NCBI GenBank assembly: GCA_903858915.1
Contig: CAIOKL010000009.1
Span: 1-10,237, forward strand
Length of the DNA stretch: 10,237 nt
Source: an uncultured Alphaproteobacteria bacterium
GTDB lineage: Bacteria > Pseudomonadota > Alphaproteobacteria > Rickettsiales > UBA1997
Reading direction: 5' to 3'
The notes under the pieces were generated by a model. It had not been told where the DNA came from and made no database searches. It saw only the letters and a list, made by a program, of their open reading frames with translations. Both the position numbers and the translations under genes were made by a program. Numbering within the stretch: position 1 is the stretch's first letter; each line of letters opens with the position of its first letter. Shown here piece after piece: positions 6,878-10,237 of this stretch.

Positions 6878-6945
6878 CGTCGCGGAGTCGTCTTCGAAAT
6901 CAAAATGTAATTTTGATTTCGAAAAGCGACGACGCCAAGGCGACG
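6878..6945. repeat. Long palindromic repeat, third and best-preserved copy
   Basis: Perfect 14-bp arms TTCGAAATCAAAAT (6893-6906) and ATTTTGATTTCGAA (6910-6923) surround a GTA loop. The stem continues with GTCGTC (6887-6892) pairing GACGAC (6928-6933) past a 4-nt bulge, and CGTCGC (6878-6883) pairing GCGACG (6940-6945). It is the same family as the copies at 21-66 and 95-137, and the only copy in which the inner stem is perfect. Confidence 0.82.
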
Positions 6946-7051
6946 CGGTCCCCATTCCGCTTAGCGCATGCTTTCCGAACTGATAGGCGAAAACATGTTG
7001 TTAATTTTGAGTTGGTTTATGGAAATAATGCGGTGTTTTAAAGAGTTAAAG

Positions 7052-8362
7052 TCAGGATTTTTTAAATGCGGATTCCCGCTTTGGATTCATTTGTTTTTTT
7101 ACTGGATTTTCAAAGCCTAAAAATTTTTTCTTTTCTATTGATAACCTATCAAACAAGTCTTGATCAAAAACATCATACATTATTTTCTTTTGGGCTTCAT
7201 ATTTAATTTTATCAAGTTTATTCATGAAGCGACCTAAATTATCAGCACATTTATAAACATCATTGTAACCTCTTTTTTTGCTCTCAAAACTTTGTAATAG
7301 TTTTGAGAGCGTTATGTTATTCTTAACAGCATAATCAAAACTTAGCTCCTTACAAAACTCATCCTCTATTTCCTTACATTTTTTTGGATCAATATTTTTA
7401 CCATATTTGCCATCTTTTCCTCTGTATATTTCCATACCAAGAAATGTTACAGAATCAACTGGATGTAAAATTTTTGTTTTTGATTTATCATCAGATAAAG
7501 AGGGAATCGTTAATCTTATCTCTTTTAATTCCTTCTCAATGATATTTTTCATTTCTTCACACTCTTTTTTTGAACTTGCAAATGCGATAATATCGTCCGC
7601 ATATCTGATAACTCTATTATCACCGATTTCTTTACGAATCACCTTGTCAAACTTTCGTAAAAAAAAACTTGATAGTATAGGTGATAATGGCATTCCTTGT
7701 CGTATTCCGACACCTCTTTTTATGTCATTATCCTTTAAAAGTTTTTTATTTTTCTCGGATTGTTCACATTCGCAATTTATAGCTTTCTCAACGACTCTTA
7801 TTAGTATTGGAAGATTACTAAACCTTGAATTAAATTCCTTGATAAGAATTTTTCTGTCTATTTTGTCAAAAAAAGATTGTATATCTGTTTTGAGAACCCA
7901 CGGAAAATTTTGTCTTATTTCTACTGCTTTTTTTAAAGCATCCTCCACACCTGAGTTTGGTCTCACTAGATTTCCAAGTCCATAAACAATTGGATTGTTT
8001 TCCAACTCTAACTGCTTGCTAAGATATTGTTTATTTGTGGATTTATCTTTTGTTAAAAGTCTGACAGCAACTCTTTGCACTAATCTATCAGCGACAGTAG
8101 GAATACAAATAATACGCATCTTGCCATTTCCTTTGGAAATGGGAACAACTTTAAGTTCTCGAAAACCAAAGCTATCCGAATAAATAGCTTTATAAATTCT
8201 ATACAAATTTGCATCTAGGTCTGCACCAAACTGGCTTGGCGATATATCATCAATTCCTGCTAATTTTTTATCTCTGGAAAGTTTCCACTCCGTTCTTAAT
8301 GCTTTTATGGAAAAATGACGATCTTGCTTCTCTTTATTTCTTTTCATGACCAGACTTATCAA
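7052..8362 (-). CDS. Reverse transcriptase, group II intron-like or unknown-group
   Basis: RNA-directed DNA polymerase of 436 residues from the TTG at 8362, or 431 from the ATG at 8347. The N-terminus (KLAGIDDISPSQFGADL, GNGKMRIICIPTVADRLVQR) resembles group II intron RTs. Catalytic motifs are complete: LKTDIQSFFDKID (Asp160), RQGMPLSPIL (221-230), and RYADDIIAF with Asp256 and Asp257. FLGMEIY (308-314) follows as the next RT motif. The C-terminal 120 residues are lysine-rich and helical; I see no maturase or HNH endonuclease motif. The QGMPLSP motif is unlike DGR RTs, and retron NAxxH and VTG motifs are not evident. The TTG start overlaps the upstream ORF's TGA (TTGA). Function may be defence, an RNA-templated process, or an intron relic; undecided. 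Confidence 0.9.
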   Translation of the reverse strand: MISLVMKRNKEKQDRHFSIKALRTEWKLSRDKKLAGIDDISPSQFGADLDANLYRIYKAIYSDSFGFRELKVVPISKGNGKMRIICIPTVADRLVQRVAVRLLTKDKSTNKQYLSKQLELENNPIVYGLGNLVRPNSGVEDALKKAVEIRQNFPWVLKTDIQSFFDKIDRKILIKEFNSRFSNLPILIRVVEKAINCECEQSEKNKKLLKDNDIKRGVGIRQGMPLSPILSSFFLRKFDKVIRKEIGDNRVIRYADDIIAFASSKKECEEMKNIIEKELKEIRLTIPSLSDDKSKTKILHPVDSVTFLGMEIYRGKDGKYGKNIDPKKCKEIEDEFCKELSFDYAVKNNITLSKLLQSFESKKRGYNDVYKCADNLGRFMNKLDKIKYEAQKKIMYDVFDQDLFDRLSIEKKKFLGFENPVKKQMNPKRESAFKKS

Positions 8363-8736
8363 TTGCCACCCAATCTAGTCATGAAGAATGCTTCGTCTAA
8401 ACACTTGGTTAATATTTTAAGTTTTACAACTTTATTACCCCTGCAATTTTTAAGCTCTCGCTTATCGCTTGCTTGTGTATTTCGAATCGGATCGCAATTG
8501 CTTTCCATTTGCAAATTACTTTCCAAAATTCCGACTTTTGTTCTTTTATAATTTTCTTGAGTTTCCAACTTTTGGATGGAAAAACCCACTTTTATAATAT
8601 ATCGGCGCGCCTTTAAAATCAAGTGTTTTCTTAATTTTTCTTGCACTCCTTCCGCCCAGTCCTTCCCCTTAAATTTACTCCTAACCCAATTGATAATTTT
8701 GAGTGGATGGGTTGTTAGAATTACTCTTGCTTTCAT
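8359..8736 (-). CDS. Small basic protein upstream of the reverse transcriptase, unknown
   Basis: A 125-residue, strongly lysine/arginine-rich ORF of no recognised family. The N-terminal two thirds contain helical stretches such as WAEGVQEKLRKHLILKARR. The last ~40 residues are encoded by a direct-repeat copy (8395-8504), which also exists as non-genic DNA upstream, so the C-terminus may be accidental. A clear AAGGAG lies about 10 nt before the ATG at 8736, unusual in this window. The stop TGA overlaps the TTG start of the RT. Size, charge and position recall the Avd accessory protein of diversity-generating retroelements, but I see no sequence likeness. A competing ATG at 8743 gives only about 20 residues. 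Confidence 0.5.
   Translation of the reverse strand: MKARVILTTHPLKIINWVRSKFKGKDWAEGVQEKLRKHLILKARRYIIKVGFSIQKLETQENYKRTKVGILESNLQMESNCDPIRNTQASDKRELKNCRGNKVVKLKILTKCLDEAFFMTRLGGN
8395..8504 (-). repeat. 110-bp direct repeat, copy A, next to the RT gene
   Basis: Matches 8770-8879 in 108 of 110 positions (differences at 8452 and 8483). Weaker similarity continues for about 20 bp beyond 8504. It ends 32 nt before the TTG and 47 nt before the ATG of the RT gene, and forms the 3' end of the small basic ORF. Read on the minus strand it contains a hairpin AAGTT-GTAA-AACTT, and a GCAATT / AATTGC pairing that would close a ~55-nt region. Confidence 0.92.
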
Positions 8737-8769
8737 CTTCCATTTTCTCCTTAAAATTAATATTTCTAA

Positions 8770-8879
8770 GTCTAAACACTTGGTTAATATTTTAAGTTTT
8801 ACAACTTTATTACCCCTGCAATTTTTCAGCTCTCGCTTATCGCTTGCTTGTGTATTTGGAATCGGATCGCAATTGCTTT
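8770..8879 (-). repeat. 110-bp direct repeat, copy B, upstream of the small basic ORF
   Basis: Same orientation as copy A and offset by exactly 375 bp. Differences from copy A on the minus strand are T to G and G to C, so neither copy shows the adenine-only changes of a DGR. The copy is open in the same frame as copy A, but no start codon or recognisable target gene precedes it; a stop lies at about 8945-8950. Confidence 0.92.
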
Positions 8880-8960
8880 TCTTCTGCGGACTTCTTTTAA
8901 AGTTTACGAAGGGGAGCAGATTCTTAAAATCATAAGTTGGAAATTAAAAACTTCAAGTTG

Positions 8961-8989
8961 TTTATAATGCATCCAGAAAACTAGTCCAA
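8961..8989 (-). promoter_or_regulatory. Weak candidate promoter for the RT module
   Basis: On the minus strand TTGGAC (8989-8984) and TATAAA (8966-8961) are separated by 17 bp, upstream of repeat copy B and the small ORF. The -35 is poor (3 of 6). If used, the transcript would cover copy B, the small ORF, copy A and the RT gene. Confidence 0.25.
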
Positions 8990-9004
8990 ATTTCTACCTT
9001 ATTA

Positions 9005-9211
9005 ACTGTAAAATATTAAGAAGTTTATCTTAAAAACTACAATTCTGCAAATAAAACAAGAATACAATTAATGAATTTTGTAGAGTTTTATAGCTATCAA
9101 AAACTTCATCAATCTTTGAAATATAAAACTCCTGCTAAAGTTTATTTTGCAAAAAAATTGAGAATTAAATTCACGCGAATTAATGTGTTGGTGTTTAAAA
9201 GATTTCGATAA
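9005..9211 (+). pseudogene. Decayed 3' end of an IS3-family transposase
   Basis: The plus strand reads TVKY-stop-EVYLKNYNS, then MNFVEFYSYQKLHQSLKYKT and PAKVYF, and ends at a TAA at 9209-9211. This matches the C-terminal end of IS3-family (rve integrase) transposases, whose typical text is TVKYEEVYLK ... FYNxxRxHQSLGYKTPxEVYF. The expected Glu codon GAA after TVKY is TAA here (9017-9019), a nonsense change. Upstream the frame loses similarity, so only about 65 codons of a roughly 280-400 residue enzyme remain. It cannot be active. It marks an old insertion event beside the RT module. Confidence 0.75.
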
Positions 9212-9244
9212 GCAAAGAGTTTTAATAATTAAATTAAAAATGTA

Positions 9245-9886
9245 ATGAATATGGATTTTCTAAATTACTTACTTCCGACCTTAAATGATATTACAAAGCA
9301 GTATCAGTATTTACTTTCAGCGATAGGGTCTTTGGCAACTGTTTTTGCGGTTTATTTAGCCTTGAGAAAGCCTAACCCTAGAATTCAAGTAGAGTTTATA
9401 TTTGATACAAAAAATAAGCTTATAGATTCCAACCAACAGTTTGAAGCTCATATTATTTGTGCAGAGATTATAAATTTAGACTCAATGCCAATTGAAGTTC
9501 AGCTAAATTCTTTCAGAGGTCAGGATAAACAGATTTTGTGTCCAATCGACTATATTGATGAATCAGGTTACCCACACCCCGCCGAAGATCTGGTGAGAGA
9601 TTACTATATTGATAGAATATCTTATTCGTGGAACCCGCTTGAAAATGAAATGAAAAAATATCCATTTTTAATAAAAGCTGGCGAGTCAAAGAAATTTTAT
9701 CTTTTTGGAGAAAATGAGTTTATGAATAAGTTTCTTAAGGTTGGATTTTGTAATAAAATTCTGATAAAGATGAATTTGTTTTTTTTGATTTATCGGCCAA
9801 AAGTTATTATTTATAATAAGTTTGTTTATAGGGTGGGTCTAAGCAAAAATCTCAAAAGCAAAATTAAGAAAAAAATAATTAAATAA
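9245..9886 (+). CDS. Membrane-anchored protein of unknown function
   Basis: A 213-residue protein I do not recognise. One membrane helix spans about residues 21-41 (YQYLLSAIGSLATVFAVYLA), followed by RKPNP. A probably cytosolic, beta-rich domain comes next (about 46-175), with strands such as RIQVEFIFD, HIICAEIIN and KKFYLFGE. The C-terminus is very basic (KNLKSKIKKKIIK). No catalytic motif is visible. The ATG at 9245 gives the helix in full; another in-frame ATG follows two codons later. It lies 33 bp after the transposase remnant, on the opposite strand to the RT, and could be cargo of the same accessory region. Codon use is AT-rich like its neighbours. Confidence 0.72.
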   Translation: MNMDFLNYLLPTLNDITKQYQYLLSAIGSLATVFAVYLALRKPNPRIQVEFIFDTKNKLIDSNQQFEAHIICAEIINLDSMPIEVQLNSFRGQDKQILCPIDYIDESGYPHPAEDLVRDYYIDRISYSWNPLENEMKKYPFLIKAGESKKFYLFGENEFMNKFLKVGFCNKILIKMNLFFLIYRPKVIIYNKFVYRVGLSKNLKSKIKKKIIK

Positions 9887-10237
9887 AAGAAGGTTTTTCG
9901 CTAGAAATGCAAATCCAAAGTTGTTTCGAATATGCTATAAACAAGGAGCTTAAAAGACGATTTCTTAATTTATAAATTTAGGAGCTCAAAACAAGATCAA
10001 GAAATTATTTTTTTGAATTTTTTCATTTCAACTTTCTACATAATATTAAACTCGTTGTCGCTGTTAGTTTTTGACCCCTCACGGCTCAAGATTTGCAACT
10101 TCCGTTGCAATCTTTCGCCCGCTCTCCCCCAAGGGGAGAGCTATAGCCCGAAGCTTCTCCGAGTTTTTATTATCCAATACCAAGTTAATTTAATTCTGAT
10201 TCTTCTATAAAAAATATTTCTTTTGCATTTGTGTTTA
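9887..10237. other. Gene-free right end with structured DNA
   Basis: No convincing gene is seen; a short plus-strand ORF at 10013-10210 runs through two hairpins and has no recognisable features. The first half (9887-10060) is plain AT-rich sequence without a clear terminator for the upstream gene. The second half carries the paired hairpins at 10088-10141. Confidence 0.6.
10088..10141. repeat. Two adjacent strong hairpins (REP-like)
   Basis: The first is TTGCAAC-TTCC-GTTGCAA (10093-10110), extended by AAGA/TCTT past a 1-nt bulge. The second is a perfect 9-bp GCTCTCCCC-CAA-GGGGAGAGC (10121-10141). No T-run follows either stem, so they do not look like intrinsic terminators. The G+C content is far above the surroundings, as in dispersed palindromic elements. 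There is no second copy in this window. Confidence 0.65.

Larger units (their letters stand above)
6636..7051. other. Gene-free stretch between the RT gene and pdhC, rich in repeats
   Basis: No credible gene is present. The left part (6636-6755) is AT-rich and should contain the pdhC promoter on the minus strand, but no clear -35/-10 pair is visible. The right part holds the second copy of the two-hairpin repeat (6757-6841), a GCGAAGC-rich stretch, and the long palindrome (6878-6945). Short ORFs crossing these hairpins on either strand look spurious. Confidence 0.7.

Noticed and set aside
6709..7041. Short ORFs on both strands between pdhC and the RT gene
   Set aside because: They are made of the hairpin repeats themselves and have no family features.
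7407..7985. Plus-strand ORF of 192 codons inside the RT gene
   Set aside because: It is antisense to the conserved catalytic core of the RT and is explained as a shadow of that gene.
7052..8362. Group II intron open reading frame
   Set aside because: The N-terminus resembles intron RTs, but I found no domain V-like hairpin in the minus-strand downstream region and no HNH motif. Without the intron RNA the call cannot be supported, so only the RT itself is annotated.
8395..8879. Canonical diversity-generating retroelement (TR/VR pair)
   Set aside because: The core differences are not at template adenines (T/G and G/C on the coding strand), the divergent edge shows mixed changes, the RT has a QGMPLSP motif rather than the DGR motif, and no target protein gene contains copy B.
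7052..8879. Retron
   Set aside because: The protein is longer than typical retron RTs and lacks recognisable NAxxH and VTG motifs; the upstream repeat does not show the paired inverted repeats expected of msr-msd.
8576..8935. Plus-strand ORF of 119 codons across repeat copy B
   Set aside because: It is antisense to the small basic ORF and copy B, its predicted protein is low-complexity hydrophobic, and no ribosome site was seen. A similar frame through copy A follows from the repeat itself.
10013..10210. Plus-strand ORF of 65 codons at the right end
   Set aside because: It crosses two strong hairpins, has no recognisable domain, and lacks a Shine-Dalgarno site.

Overview
The window is AT-rich (roughly one third G+C by eye) and looks like chromosome of an alphaproteobacterium close to the Rickettsiales. 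The clearest hint is the pyruvate dehydrogenase E2 protein, whose lipoyl domain reads like Rickettsia PdhC. The EnvZ-type kinase, the scarcity of Shine-Dalgarno sites and the many palindromic intergenic repeats fit the same group. This placement is inference; there is no rRNA gene to confirm it.

Layout. Bases 1-320 are non-coding and filled with hairpin-forming repeats. A minus-strand EnvZ-like sensor kinase (321-1688) is divergent from pstB (1745-2503), which is followed closely by a tatB-like gene (2519-2941). Convergent to these is a minus-strand two-gene unit (3835 to 2954): a Panacea/DUF4065 protein whose stop codon abuts the start codon of a small two-helix membrane protein. It has a near-perfect sigma70 promoter and a 9-bp inverted repeat in its leader, and looks like a Panacea toxin-antitoxin module. 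A repeat with hairpins (about 3972-4059) separates it from a minus-strand run: pdhC (6635-5376), a single-pass Pro/Ala-rich membrane protein (5285-4950) and a probable outer-membrane beta-barrel protein (4887-4078).

Bases 6636-7051 carry a second copy of that hairpin repeat, with compensatory base changes in its stem, and a long palindrome of the family seen at the left edge. Bases 7052-9244 are an accessory region. They hold a complete reverse transcriptase with all catalytic aspartates, a small basic ORF translationally overlapping it, and two direct copies of a 110-bp sequence. One copy is inside the 3' end of the small ORF just before the RT; the other lies just upstream of the small ORF. 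A decayed IS3-family transposase tail lies further upstream. The order (repeat, small basic ORF, repeat, RT) resembles a diversity-generating retroelement, but the RT motif and the pattern of differences between the copies argue against a canonical one. It may be an uncharacterised RT system with its own RNA. Beyond it is a plus-strand membrane-anchored protein of unknown function (9245-9886), then a non-coding end with two strong hairpins.

The housekeeping genes (kinase, pstB, tatB, pdhC) are ordinary. The parts worth attention are the Panacea pair, the RT module with its duplicated 110-bp element, and the structured repeats.
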